A stretch of 64,000 nucleotides of DNA. It comes from Filosporella fistucella. Taxonomy: Eukaryota > Ascomycota > Leotiomycetes > Helotiales. Positions 34,863-47,807 of this stretch are shown here, piece by piece. The stretch lies in assembly GCA_030077755.1 (NCBI GenBank), contig JAQJZZ010000010.1, forward strand, positions 2,728,001-2,792,000, in the 5' to 3' direction. Each line of letters starts with the position of its first letter. Positions within the stretch are counted from its first letter, which is position 1. A model generated the notes under the pieces. That model was not told where the DNA came from and did not search any database. It saw nothing but the letters and a program-made list of their open reading frames with translations. The position numbers and the translations under genes were made by a program.

Positions 34863-35106
34863 TAGAAAATGGCATGAGAGAGGAACGAGACAGCGAAGAG
34901 TGCTATGACGAGAATGCCAGATAGATACTCGAGATGAACCACGGAGCGCACAGGAATTGAACACTGAATGCAAGTCAAAACCCCGAAGAGTGTTGCTCAA
35001 TTGTCGAGGGAAAAGCTGCAAAATGTCGGATCACAAGTAAGTACATCAGAACACGCCCCAATACTTTCCACTTACTCCGACTACCCACTAACACACCCGG
35101 GCTCCC
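34863..35106. other. Short convergent spacer
   Basis: 244 bp between the NLR stop and the HsbA-like stop on the opposite strand. Nothing recognised. Confidence 0.5.
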
Positions 35107-35773
35107 TCACGAGTAAACATTAATAGCCCCATCAAAAGCGGCATCGATCGGAACCAACAATCCTTTTGCCGTCGCCTGCAACTCAGCTGGCACCTTCTCC
35201 ACCACCGCCGCACCAAACTTATCCGTAGCCTCCTTCTCCAATTTCAAATTCAGTAATACAGTCGGACTGACAATAAGCAATTTATCGAATTTTGGCTTCG
35301 CGGCGATTAAGTTGGAGAGCGTGGATGAGACGCTTGATTGTAAGGCAAGTGTGGCTTGAGCTACGCCGATAGATTGCAAAGCTGTGAGGGGTTCAGAAGA
35401 GGAAGCGACATCAGTTGCGGAGTTGATGGCGTGGAGGAGGGCCGTGGAATCTATGGTATGTCAGATCAATGTGACTACGAGGGGTTATGAGGATGGAGGA
35501 AGAATAGCTATGTTAGACAAGTGGGATGGGGTAGCAGGGAGGTGGTGGGAAGCAGAAGTGGTGGAGCAAGAAAGGGAGGCGAGATTTACCGAGTAAAAGG
35601 GGGATGACATCCCCTAGTGCCAGCAGAGGCTTACTCGGGAATCCGGTCACGGTATCGTTGAGTTTAGTTGTTGCATCCGATATGTTTTGCAGAGCGGCGA
35701 TGATGGATACGTCGTCTGCGAACACCAGAGGAGAGAGGAGGAAGGGCAGGAAGGTGGCGAGCGAGAGACGCAT
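35107..35773 (-). CDS. HsbA-like hydrophobic-surface-binding secreted protein
   Basis: Exons 35773-35590 and 35450-35107 give 175 aa. A signal peptide (MRLSLATFLPFLLSPLVFA) is followed by an all-helical, Cys-free HsbA-type domain: ISDATTKLNDTVTGFP, then TALLHAINSATDVA, TALQSIGVAQATLALQ and KPKFDKLLI. Members of the HsbA family (Pfam HsbA) bind hydrophobic surfaces and can recruit cutinase-like enzymes; some are cell-wall galactomannoproteins. The intron is 139 nt, the longest among the small genes here. A TATA box lies 130 bp upstream. Confidence 0.85.
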
Positions 35774-37468
35774 TTTCGATTTTTGGTTTTGGGTGGTTTT
35801 GGTGTTCGGGAGTAAGAGGTAGATGTCAGATTTTTGGATATCAATCGGACGCGATTTTTCAAAGTGGAGGAATGAAGAGTTTCTAGACTCATATGAGGAT
35901 TATATAGCCATATCTGGCTCCCTAACTAACATCTCGGCCTTCAATCCTATACCCCGCATTCCCTTCAACTTTGATTCCCTCGTGAAAGTCTTCTTACACC
36001 TTAACCTCTTCATCCAACTCCCGACCCTGCGATGATCTCATACCCCGCTCCAATCCTCAATCATTCTTCTTCTCATGCAAGCCTCTCCCATTCCCTTACT
36101 TTCCCTCACTACACTATTCCGTATACACCTCCGAATCTTATGCTTACAGCATTTAGGCACTAAACCTTATATTCTCCTTATGAGGTCGATTATTCGGAGA
36201 CTAAGTTGAGGCAAAGAGGTAATTGGAGGGATTGGAAGGGAGGGAGGGAAGAAATCTGGGGTAGTGGATGCAGGAACGGGGATCGCTGGTGTGGAGGTGG
36301 GGAGCCAGGGGATGTGCCGAGGAGTATCAGAAGGGAGGGAACATGTGATGCGGTTGAAAACAGGGAATGAGATGGTGGTTGTAGGGAAGGAAAAAGAACA
36401 TGGACGAGAAAGGTTGAGAGTAAGGGGAAATCGATGCGAGATGGAAAAAGACGTAAAAGGATGTTGGTAAAAAATATTGGAGGAATGGAGGAGAGTGGTA
36501 TTTATTGGGTAAGCCAAGCTTTTGACCGTTGCGATGAGAGGGAGATGATGCTCAGGAGTCATGTGGTAGGAGAAATAATGTATGCACTATCAATACAGAT
36601 GGAAATTTTGAACACGAAGCGATTTGAGCAGAACACGATATAAAGCCCTCATTTCAAGCCTTTTGAATTGTCAGCAGTTGATTGAGAAGAAGAGTGGGGA
36701 GAGTACGGCCAAGAAGTACACTGGGCAACTAAGCTTTCCTGAGCCCGTGTTCAACAATAATGCGAGACAAAGGAAATACCGAAGTTTGGCTGAAACTTGT
36801 ATTGCCATCTCCTAATAATTGTCTTCGATTCATAAAGTCTGAGACTCTTTTGAAAAGCCAACCAAAAAAACAAAACAAAACTGGCCAGCATGTGAGAATC
36901 ATGTGATCTGCTGACACATCACAGCCAAGGATCTAATCTGATCTAAAATCTTTAGCCCTCTCACCCATGGCCAAGTACATACAACTTTAACTTATCTTCC
37001 AAGTATCAAAGTCGCGTTAGAATATGTCTCAATATGTCTCTAGTGATGGCATTGAAGTCAAAGTCTTGACTCTCAAAAAACCTGATCCTCGGCTGAGTGT
37101 CTTCCGCAGTCTGAGGCGTCGCACCGCAGAAAAACAGCTGACGAATTGCTTTTCTCTGATTGGTCGAATGCCCATACCGCCGCCTTCATAGGGTGACCTT
37201 CACGTTGTTTGCACACGCATGGAATGACCATTTCTGCCTCACATTGGCTCATCCGATATCAAGATGTCACTGCAAAGGCCATCTCGCTTTTCAATTTACC
37301 CTTTGCTTTTCTACTACGCTTCTCCAACTTACATTTAAAGAATGCTTCACTCTCACTTGTGTCCATAATACAAACGTTCTTTGTCCTACTCTACAAGTGA
37401 TTAGTACTACGTACACAAACAGCTTCTGCAACAAAGAGAAATAGAGAGCAACCGTAACGGGAGCCATA
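35774..37468. other. Intergenic, divergent promoters
   Basis: About 1.7 kb between the HsbA-like and CCC1 gene starts. The stretch 36190-36480 is strongly purine-rich on the plus strand; open frames in it reflect that bias and are not credible genes. Confidence 0.45.
35900..35907 (-). promoter_or_regulatory. TATA box of the HsbA-like gene
   Basis: CTATATAA on the minus strand about 130 bp before the ATG, a normal spacing for a strongly expressed secreted-protein gene. Confidence 0.5.
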
Positions 37469-38476
37469 ATGAAGCACGAGATTGATAACCACCAGTTCTC
37501 CCCGGAGGATGGATCCATGGCGCCGAGGTTGACGATGGATTCTACGGATTCTACTCTTCAGCAGGAACCCCCTTCTGAGCGCAGTGGTAGGAGAGAGGTA
37601 CATGGTGAGCATCATGCTGAACATGGAAATGTGGTTAGAGATATTATCATCGGGTTTGCGGATGGATTGACTGTTCCGTTTGCCTTAACTGCTGGTCTCT
37701 CCTCGTATGTATCTATTCGTCATGTTTCACTTTTACCCTCAGCTAGCTCTACATAAGGACTAACGAACATGCAGCTTGGGCTCTGCTAAATTGGTCATTA
37801 TTGGTGGATTGGCCGAGCTGTTCAGTGGTGCCATTTCCATGGGATTGGGCGCTTATCTGGCGGCTGTTACGGATAGGGATCATTATATGGCGGAGGAAGC
37901 AAGAGAGTACAAGGAGGTAGCTGAGAGACCGAATGATGAAAAAGAAGAGATCTATCAGATTATGGATCAGTATGGTGTTAGTCGAGAGGCATCGACGGTG
38001 TTGGTTGAGCAGTTGGCCTCGGATACTGATAATTGGGTCAGAGTAAGTTGTACCCCTCATTCATTCTTGAATCACACTGACATGTCTAGTTCATGATGGA
38101 TTTCGAGCTCAAGCTATCGAAGCCAAAGTTATCTCGTGCTTGGATCTCAGCTGGTACAATGGGTCTCTCATACTTCGTTGGTATGTCCCTCCCTATCTTC
38201 CTCATCATGACACCGACTAATATATCAGGTGGTCTCATCCCCATGATCCCTTATTTCGCTATGCAAAACGTTACACACGCCCTCTTCGTGTCCATTGGCA
38301 TTACAGTCCTCATTCTCCTCCTCTTCGGCTACATCAAGAACTGGGTTACGGTCGGTACTAAACGCTCTGGTGCGTATGGTGCTGTGCAAACTCTGTTTGT
38401 GGGTACCTTGGCTGCTGCTACGAGTTATGGTATCGTGAGGGCGATTGATTCGAAGAGTCCTGTTAATGCGGGATGA
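37469..38476 (+). CDS. CCC1: Vacuolar iron/manganese transporter, CCC1/VIT1 family
   Basis: Exons 37469-37704, 37775-38042, 38090-38180 and 38229-38476 give 280 aa. The protein imports Fe2+ and Mn2+ into the vacuole, protecting against metal overload. A hydrophilic N-tail of about 60 residues precedes TM1 (RDIIIGFADGLTVPFALTAGLSS), whose Asp and polar residues are part of the VIT translocation path. TM2 is GLAELFSGAISMGLGAYLAA. The Glu-rich cytosolic segment (EEAREYKEVAERPNDEKEE) is the metal-binding domain of the family, and three C-terminal helices follow. All introns keep frame. High-iron induction by Yap5/HapX-type factors is known for the family; I did not find a named site here. Confidence 0.93.
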
Positions 38477-40188
38477 AGGATTGGTGTCTGTACGATACTT
38501 TCCTCTGTCTGTCTGGTGCTGACGGTGACTGGGTCGGACTGGATTGGTCAGTTCGGTTGGGATACACTTTAATGGCGTTTGGGATGAATTATGAGATGAG
38601 AGGATAGAATTGAGACGCAAAATTAATTGTCGCAATGTGGTTGAGAACCATTGGGTTGCGAACAAAATCAAGAAAGACATCCTAAGAACGGCTCGCTTGT
38701 ATTCTGTAGTTTGATTCTGTCTACTTCCGCCCATCGGGCATAGACATTCCTTCTCTTCAACCGTATCAGAAATCTTGCGAAATAATTCATATTACACCGT
38801 TTCCCTTCCTAAAAGTGCCTGTGAACATGATTTGATTTTTGGGAAATGCCATGACCTTGGGTTTCCATTCATGAATAATAAAGATGCCATTTTGCGCTCT
38901 TACATTTATCGGCGATTATCGCTGATTATTTGGCTTCTGGATATATATGCCTTGTGAGAGATGGCAGATCTGTGCACATGTTTTGACTTTCTAGAAAAGC
39001 TTATGATATAATTGAGATGTCTGCATATCTTCACGGCAATTGTATCAGAAAACATTCTTTAGTTTTAAGATTCATACAAGGTTAATATTTGCAACCAAGC
39101 ACCAGTTCTCCTTTCCAGGACATAATTATTCGCAGTTGAAGGTGAACAACAATCACAATCACAATATCCATATTTATATTATTACGGCACTGTATTGAAA
39201 TCTCAACTGCCACGAGATCAGTGCATTTAAAGTTCTCTCAGAAATAAAACAAAACCTTAACATGGCTGATATCGGTGATCGACGCCAACCACACAACGGC
39301 TTCAAGAACCGAGAAACCTTGGAAAAACTCGAGGGCCCGAGTTCAGATCACGAAACCTTTCGGCTATGGTGGTCCGTGGAGATGTAATAGGTGAGGCGAT
39401 AATTAGATAAAAGATAAGATATTGCCATTATGCTAGATATATTAAATAATATGTCCAATACAATCTATATTATCACAAATAGATAAGTCTACTTCTCCCA
39501 TTATGCCGTGTTCCTAACCACGTTGTTGGTACCTGGCATACAAGTCCAATTCAGAGCCTGTACCCCTGAAGACACAGCTAGTGGTGCCGCTAAGATTGAG
39601 CTTGATACCCCGTATCAACACTCACCCAACCAGGAGCAGGCTGCTCAGTGATTTGCCGTGCAAGGAAAAAGCATCCACAACAGACAAACCAAACCAGCAC
39701 CTGCTGCAGACAGGCCGTTGACCTCCAAGAAAAGAAAGGAGAACATTTTGCAAACACCACCTCTCACTTCCCGCTCCCTTTTACACTGCAGACTCAAGTC
39801 AGACACAATCTCATATTAAGACAGCTGCAGACAGGCCAGGAGAGGAAAAACACGGGTTCCGTGATTTTTTTGGGAATTCTTCAGGGGCTGTCAGGCCGAT
39901 AATCACAAAAATAATCTATGCGCACTGACCTTTACTTTCCCTTGACCTGACTGCAGCCAGACTGGAAGAACAACGGGAGAATCATCACCAACCTCACCCT
40001 CATTCGATCTCTCACCACCACACATCGCAAAGAAATCCCAATTCGCACCCACGTTCTCGCTGTTGTCTTTCCATCGCACTGCTGCATTTCTCCATGAATC
40101 AAAATTCATTCCCATTCTCCTGCGTCGCGTCCTAATTCGTTGGCCCCGCGAGAATAACCTCGTCCTGTACCCGCATACCTAAAGAGAA
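38477..40188. other. Intergenic, AT-rich patch
   Basis: About 1.7 kb before the DOCK gene. 39390-39490 is AT-rich. A 41-codon frame at 39261 has no family likeness. The final 300 bp is likely the DOCK promoter and leader. Confidence 0.45.
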
Positions 40189-43100
40189 ATGCCCTGGCAG
40201 CCACTCCCTCGCATTGCCTTCGCCGTCGCAACATACCCCTTCGCGGCGATCGAGCCCGCAGACCTGCCTCTCGAATTGGGCGATGAGCTGTACATAATCG
40301 AGCAAGGCGGGCGGAATGGCGACTGGTACCGCGGGTACCTCGTTGCGCCGCCGAGTCTGCTTGCTGGGCTGACGAGCGTAAAGGGACAGACATTGGAAGC
40401 TAGAGTGTTCTCGGGCGTGTTCCCAAAGAGCTGTGTGGAGGTTAGAGAGGTCTTAGGTGAGGAAGATGAGGAATTGAGAGAGGGGAATAGTAATGCGCAG
40501 AGGGACAGTGGGAATGGGGTTGAGAGTGATGGGCCGCTGGAGAGTCCGACAAGTCCTAAGGTTAAGAGGAGATCTATACAGGCTGTTAAGAATCCGAGGC
40601 CGGTTAGCAAGATCAAGAGGAAGGCGCTGGCGAATGGGAATGGGAATGGAAATCGTTCGTCTGGAGAGGTCCAGAGAGCGTCGAGGACACCGAAGCATCC
40701 TGCTCCAGTACCGTTTTTGAAGGTCGGCGACGAAACACCGACATCTATTTCCGAGCCCTTAGTCGACGAGATCGCAAGTTGTCTAAGAGAATGGCAGTCT
40801 ACGAACCTGCACGAGTTGCTTCTTTCACGCGAATACCCTCTCCTGGACAAAATGGCGGTTTTGGTACAATCGTTGGATCTTTCCCGGAGGCAGTTTCTAC
40901 ATAATGTGCTTACGACGCATGAGCTGCATACTTTGAGGGAGACGACCGTCTGGGATCTGGTGAGGGGAAACAAGCTATTTAATGGAGAGGTGATTGTGAG
41001 GGATCCGGCTGAGAGGGGGAGAGTGCTTACCGGAGAAGACTCCGCCGTGGAAATCACAAAACTGCAATCGATGATGAGTTTACTGGATGAACGACCATTA
41101 CCCCCCGCGAATGAGAATCTTACTCTACACCACCTTCTTATCGATGTAAAGACCTTTGTTGGAGCTGGAACGGAATCTACGACATTGGTATTCTTTCTGG
41201 CTTCTAAGTCACCAGGACAAGCGGCTGTGGCTATCAGTGAGAGTTATATCGTGGAAGTACCTCCTGCTGGTGCATTAACAAGCTTAGCCAAGGCCGGACA
41301 AATGCGGACTCTGTTCACGGACCTAGCATCAGCTGATATCGGCGAGTCGTCTTCTGCTGATGGGGAATTGTACTTGGTTGTCAAGGTACGAAGTACTCAG
41401 CAAGTGGTATCGACTGGCAAGCCGGGATCGAGAAGTGGTATGGGATCAAGAGATGGACCACCTAATGGACGAGCACCCACGGGATCGATATCTTCGAGTG
41501 TTGGAAGTAAAGCTGGAAGGAGAAGTTTGATGTGGGGTCAGAAAGCACAAAGAGCTGCTTTTTCGAGAAATGCTCCTATTTCGTCAAAACTCAACGCGTT
41601 ATCCGAAGATTCATCTGATTCCAGAGCTGATTCCAGGGATGGTCCACCTAGTACTTCTGGATCACATGGTCCTGCTACATCGGATCGTAAATCAGCTTCC
41701 GTTAGCCGGATTGTGAACAGGACTGTTGGTATCGGAGCACTGAAGATAAATTCGATTATGAAACAAGATGAGGAGGTAGAACAGGTTGTAACGGTCTGGT
41801 CACCTGCTTCTGGAATCACGGATAGGCCTGAACATGAAGATGGTTGGGAAGAGGTTATCAGGGATTTGATGGACAGCAAATCTGGCTACTATTCACGGTC
41901 ACGGAGAGCAGAGAGGTTGCAGCTTCATCTGAAATCCTTCGATCATGCCGATGTCGACACACTTATCAAATCAACACCCACCCTACTTTCTGGTATATCG
42001 AAAACAAGTAAGATGGGATTCTCGGGCGCTCCAACAAAACCAAGATCCGACATCTATATTACCATAGATGAAGCATTTCTGCCACGCCATGCTCTTTTAT
42101 CGCGAGCTACTGGTAGTGCAACACCTCTTTCTTCAAGTGTCTTGGGTGAAAATCTTCAGATTACCTTGGAGGTACGCCGAGCAAGTGGGGAACGAGTGGA
42201 GAATTGTATATTCGCTTCGTCAACCTCAGATGCCACCTCTTCCTGGGAATCGACTGCAGCTGAGCGAGGAGACTCATGGAGCCAGACTTTACGACTTAAT
42301 ATCCCACCCACTGATGTCTCTGGCTGTCATCTAGCAATGATGCTCTCTGATGTTCCAAATCAACCTTTTGCGATATGTCACATGCCTCTCTGGGATCAAC
42401 AAGCTTTTATGCGGGATGGGCACCACTCTTTACTTTTGTATCGATATGATGAGAACACAAACAGTGCGAGGGGTCGGGGTGAGGGCAGAATCGGATACCT
42501 TGCTGTGCCTTGGAATGCGAGAGGCAAGGATGATGTGAGCAAAGATGAGGCTGTTACTGGACCAATTGCAACATTACGAGTTCAGACTTATCTTTGCAGT
42601 ACAAGATTTTCTCAGGACAAGGTATTACTCGGCTTGCTGAAGTGGAAAGAACAGCCTCCAGGAGACGTGCAGGAATTGCTCAAACGACTAGTCTTCGTCC
42701 CTGAGATCGAAGTCGTGAAATTGCTCAACGATGTCTTTGATGCCATTTTCGGAATCCTGGTCGAGAATGCTGGTAATGACGAGTACGAAGATCTTATCTT
42801 CAGCGCACTGGTCACAGTTCTTGGCATTGTTCACGATCGCAGATTCAACCTCGGACCACTTGTTGACCAGTACGCCGAGAATCAATTCAACTACCCTTTC
42901 GCTACCCCTTGCTTGGTCCGTTCATTTACAAGATTGCTTTCCAACCCATCGGATCCTGATACATCGAGGAAATTGCGGGCGACTTTCAAAGTTGTGAGAC
43001 ACATTCTCAAATTCATTACCCATGCTCGTGGACAACAAAAGGCGAAAGAGGCGGGAATTGGTATCACGAGTACTTCTCCTGGATTCACACGACATCTACG

Positions 43101-46100
43101 AAGTATTTTCAAGGCACTGGACGGGCTGATGCGGAATACTGCGCCCATATTGGTTGGAAGTCAGACGCTTGCTGTTCAGCATTTCCATACTTGGCTGCCG
43201 GAACTCACGGGCTTGTTAAGCACAGAAGAGATTTTGCACATTGCAATTGACTTTATGGATTCGTGCTCAGGGGTTAAGGGAAAGTTGGTTCTGTACAAAC
43301 TTGTGCTTATCATCAACTACTCGAAGCTGGAACTCTTCTCACAACCAGAACAGAGGGCAGCACTCTGTGCGAATACCGTCCGATGGATCGATCCTCATTG
43401 GGGCAAAACAAACGAGATTAACGATCAATGGAGAGAACAGATCCGACTTTGCTGTTCGATTCTTTCAACTCAAGTCGATAACCTTGGCCTGGAAATTCCC
43501 GACTATATTCCCAAAATCATCGACTCTTACCTCTCATTACAACCTGCACCCAAGACCGAAAAGACTCGGCTATCTCTTTTGTTTCCTACTACTTACCCTT
43601 TCCCTACCAAACCAATTAATGGTAATCCGCAATTCGACGAAGCGCTCGTTGAATTGTCTGCTATCCTCTCCGCGGTCTCAACTTTACCTGCTGGCATGCA
43701 ATTGGAGCTTGCTGAGGATGAGATGGCTACTTTGCTTGAAGATACCCTGCACGTTCATCTTAGTATTTTGCAGTGCGAAGCATTCCCGGCTGATTGGCTG
43801 AGTGTGCATATTTATCACCATAAATCGACGATGAAGACGCTTGAATACCTCGCTGGAATTTTGCTTGATTCATTCTTGCCAGACCCAGATGAGGCTGAGA
43901 GCTACAATACTGAGCTGTGGAAGGTATTCTTCACGGTTCTATTGAAGCTTGTCGGAAGCGATGCCTTGGCGCTCGAAACCTTTCCAGAACAAAAACGAAG
44001 AGCAGTTTGGAAAATCGCAGGGGATATCCGAGAAACTGGATCAGAATTACTGAGACGCACATGGGAAGCTATCGGCTGGGAACAGAGCGCCGACGAAAGA
44101 CAGCGATACAATCTACCGAAGATGGGTGGTTACCAAGTTCAATATGTACCCACTTTGGTTGGACCGATTGTTGAGCTATGCCTTAGTGTTCATGAAGGTC
44201 TCCGACGAGTAGCTGTGGAAGTGCTTCAGACGATGATCGTCAGTGAATGGAATCTTGGTCAGGACTTATCTGTCATTCAAACCGAGATGATTGATTGCCT
44301 TGATCAATTGTTCAAGTCGAAACCCTTGACTGAGAACATTCTCCAGAAGTTGTTCATCGACGAATTGCTGACTCGCTTTGAGCCACTTTCTCAGACCCCA
44401 GATAATGCCATTTATGGTGCTGTCAAGGATTTGATTGCTACTACTGATGAATTCTTGGATCTTCTGGTAGCAGTACACAGCACGGACGTTACTGGCCAGG
44501 CGTCGCACATGATTCATCGATTGAGATTGATGGAATTTCTGAGAGATATGCAGAAAGAGGAGATCTTCATCCGATATGTCCACCAACTCGCCCAGCTCCA
44601 AGCTGATGCTCGAAACCCCACCGAAGCTGGTCTTGCTCTACGACTTCATGCTGACTTATACGAATGGGATCCCACGAAAATTGTACCACCGCTTACAGAT
44701 CCTGAATTTCCCTCGCAATCGCAATTCGAGCGGAAAGAGCGTATCTACTTTGAAATCATCAAATATTTTGAAGAAGGTGAAGCTTGGACTAGTGCTCTCT
44801 CTGCATACCAGGAACTACAACAGCAATACCAGGATAATGTTTACGATTTCCCGAAACTTGCTCGGACTCAACGGGCTATTGCCACGATTTATGAGACGAT
44901 TGCGAAGAGTGATAAGCTGGTCAATAAATATTTCCGCGTCACATATCGTGGTATGGGATTTCCACCGGCGATGAGAGACAAGGAATTTGTTTTCGAGGGC
45001 TCACCCACCGAAAAGACGAGCGCCTTCACGGATAGAATGCAGGAGCAACATCCTTCTGCACAGATCATCACCTCGAATGAAATTGAGGATGTGGAAGGTC
45101 AGTTCTTGCAAATATCTGCCCTATCGCCTCATCGAAATCAGAACGATCATGTCTATCAACGGGCTAGGGTACCGCTTGTTGTTAGAGATTATCTCACTAC
45201 CGCTCATCCCCAACTTTTCTCAACAACCAGCAAACGAAACACATCTGGGCCGATTACTGAGCACTCGTCCGAAAAGATTCTCTATAGAACGGCAGAACCA
45301 TTCCCTACCATTCTTCGTCGCAGTGAAATCACTTTCATTGATCGATTGAAGCTGAATCCTCTCGAGACTGCAATTGAGCGTATCACACGCAAGACTGCTG
45401 AAATGACCATTATTGAGAAGAGAGTCTTAAATGGAGAGGAGGATCAAGCGTCCCTTCTTATTGATTCTCTTCAGATTGCTGTCAATCCCAACTCTGAGAC
45501 GAATATTGCCCGTTATCGCGATTTGCTCCCTACACAGGATTCAGAAGAGGAGGAAGAAGTGGAGCTCGATCCTCTACAAAACGCTCTCAAGGTTGCGCTT
45601 ATTGATCACGCCATCATGATCAAGCGCTGCTTAGGTACTCTTGGCAAAACTCCCCTTTCTGGCAGACAACCTTATGTTGGGTCTCTGGAGAGGGATGTCC
45701 TTACTCAAAGTAAGTAACGAAATGGCCAGACATGTCATCATAAATTGATTGCTAATTTCTCCAGGTTTCGAAGCTACATACGCCCCTGAACTCTCTTCAT
45801 ATGCTTTCCCTCAACAGCAACGAGACCCCACTCCTACTCCCAGCTGGGCTATTTCCTCTCCTGCCATGAGCGACGGGAATCTTAATCAAAGCATGAACAG
45901 GCGACTCAGTGGCATGATGGGTAGAGGCATTCCAAACAGCGGCACCAACGGCACACTCGCAAGCACAAATGACAGCATCCTTGACACTCCCGGAGCAAGA
46001 GCAGGCAAAAACCGACTCTCCTTCCTCAAACGCCACAATCGTGATCAATCATCCTCCGCTCACGAAGCTCAAGCCGTCCTTGCCCCCGTCATAAACGGCA

Positions 46101-46477
46101 CCACTCCCTCCAAAACCGAAATCTCAACGTCTCGTCCCCACCGCGCCGAAAGCAACGATACCTCAAGCGAACGTTCTCGCAGCAAAGAAAACCGCAAAAG
46201 CTTCTTCTCTTCCGGTGGTATAGGCTCTATCGGTCGCGGACGCGGGAGAGTCATATCAGAAAAGGAAGAGGAAACTGACTGGGGAAGAGAGAGGAGCACA
46301 AAAAGTGAGAGTAGACGCAGCTCGAGTAGTCAGAGACCGCATACGGGTGTCTCGAGAGAGGAGGGAAGTGTAGGGTCTAGAGTAGGGAGTGTAAGGAAGA
46401 GACTTAGTATGTTGAAACTAGGGAAGAAAACTAGTAAAGCAAGTGTATTAGTCGGGAGTGTAGCTGAGGAAGATTGA
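40189..46477 (+). CDS. DOCK-family Rho/Rac guanine-nucleotide exchange factor
   Basis: Exons 40189-45709 and 45765-46477 give 2077 aa. An N-terminal SH3 domain occupies residues about 8-90 (AVATYPFAA..ELGDELYIIEQ..DWYRGYL..GVFPKSCVEV). A DHR-1/C2 domain for phosphoinositides starts near residue 617 (RSDIYITIDEAFL) and runs to about 760. A long helical ARM-like middle follows, then the catalytic DHR-2 domain at about 1460-1820, ending with the region NPLETAIERITRKTAEM that loads the GTPase. The C-terminal 230 residues, mostly in exon 2, are Ser/Arg-rich and disordered. It belongs with fungal DOCK180/Dck1 proteins, which activate Rac/Rho5-type GTPases with an ELMO partner in polarity and stress signalling. 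A single 5.5-kb exon is notable. Confidence 0.92.
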
Positions 46478-47807
46478 GCTAAGGAAAGGGTATGAATTGT
46501 TTGTTAATTGTGGAGATACCATATGGTTTGAAAACCACTGTTTCTGTTCGTCTTTTGTACTGGGTTGTGTGAGAAGAACCAGGGAAATAAGCGTTGTTTG
46601 GGTAGATATCGGAGAAATCCTGCCTGGATATCTTGAGTTATTTGGATGCAGGGCGTGGGACATGTATATGATGCTCCTACTTACTTACCTACTTGCCTCT
46701 CTGTATGGATGGATGGATACATGGAAACTGTTTCCTTTTTGTTTTATCGTGGTTTTTTGGGCTTTAGCTTGCTTGTGCTTGGTACCTTAGCGTAGCGAGA
46801 TTGTGGTTTTTAAACTTGCGAGCTTGATTGGTTGATACTCTTTTTGCTTTTTGTGTTTGTGTTTGTGGTTTTGTTTTTAAGTGAGTGAGTGAGTGAGGGT
46901 GTGTGTAAGGTGAGAGGGTAGGGGATGTGTGGGAGGGTATAGCTGGGGAGGAGTGAGGAGTGTGTGTATATGGATAGGCAGGGCCGAGGGAGGGATGGGG
47001 GCGGCGGACGTGAGTGTGGAGGAGGATGAAGAATGGAGGGTACTGAGAACGTGGAAGGGAATGGAAGGGGAGGCGAGGGAGGGTGGGAGTGAGGTAGACG
47101 GAGGAAGAGGGAAGGAATGAGAAGGAAGGAGAGGGGGATATAGGAGAGATTGTTATTATAATAGGTAGGAGGAAGACATAAGATAGGATTGTTTGTTTAG
47201 TAAATACCCGATTTGATAAAATTAAGTTCTCTTTTCTTCTTAATTCTTATTCTCTGTACATGTTTTGAATAAATCGCCGGTTCTTCTTCTCTTTCTTTAT
47301 ACCTCTCTCAGAGAATTAGTCTACTTATATTATTAGATTTTTTATATCATTTATATTTTTGTTTTAAGATTTAGTAATAAGATTAAGTGCTTCCTGTAAT
47401 AACCCTCATATTATTTTTTAGTAATCATCATATATTTGGTATTAAATAATTGAAAAATAAAAAATATATAAATAGACTGATACTTAAAAAGAGGTATGAA
47501 GGCGATTACTTCTTAACTCTGTTTTCTTCTTTTTTTCCTTTAAAAGACAAGAATTTAATAGCTGGTCCCCTAGTGCTTCTCACGTGACTCCAAATGTTGT
47601 AGCAAAATCATATGTGTTTGGTCACCGAATCAATCATCGTTGATTGGTCTCGACTCTAATAAGCCCCATGCGCAGGCGCCGACAGCCTTACTCAACTTCA
47701 ACAATCGACGAGAAAAATTCAAGCTTTCCTTCCACTTTCTTCTCAAAATCTCAAAACGTCAACAAAACGCCTTGACAGCTGGGGCTGGATAACATCGCAT
47801 ATTTCCT
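46478..47807. other. Intergenic, purine-rich then AT-rich
   Basis: About 1.3 kb. It holds a GTGA microsatellite at 46881-46897, a G/A-rich stretch to about 47130, and an AT-rich segment at about 47150-47560. No credible gene. The last 250 bp lead into the HET gene. Confidence 0.5.
46881..46897 (+). repeat. Short GTGA microsatellite
   Basis: Four tandem GTGA units (gtgagtgagtgagtgag) within a longer G/A/T-rich stretch; low complexity without known function. Confidence 0.7.

Noticed and set aside
36167..36562. 131-codon minus-strand frame rich in Pro, Ser and Phe
   Set aside because: Mirrors a purine-rich stretch on the other strand; composition explains the open frame.
40179..41057. 292-codon minus-strand frame
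   Set aside because: Antisense to the SH3 and following part of the DOCK gene; no motif of its own.
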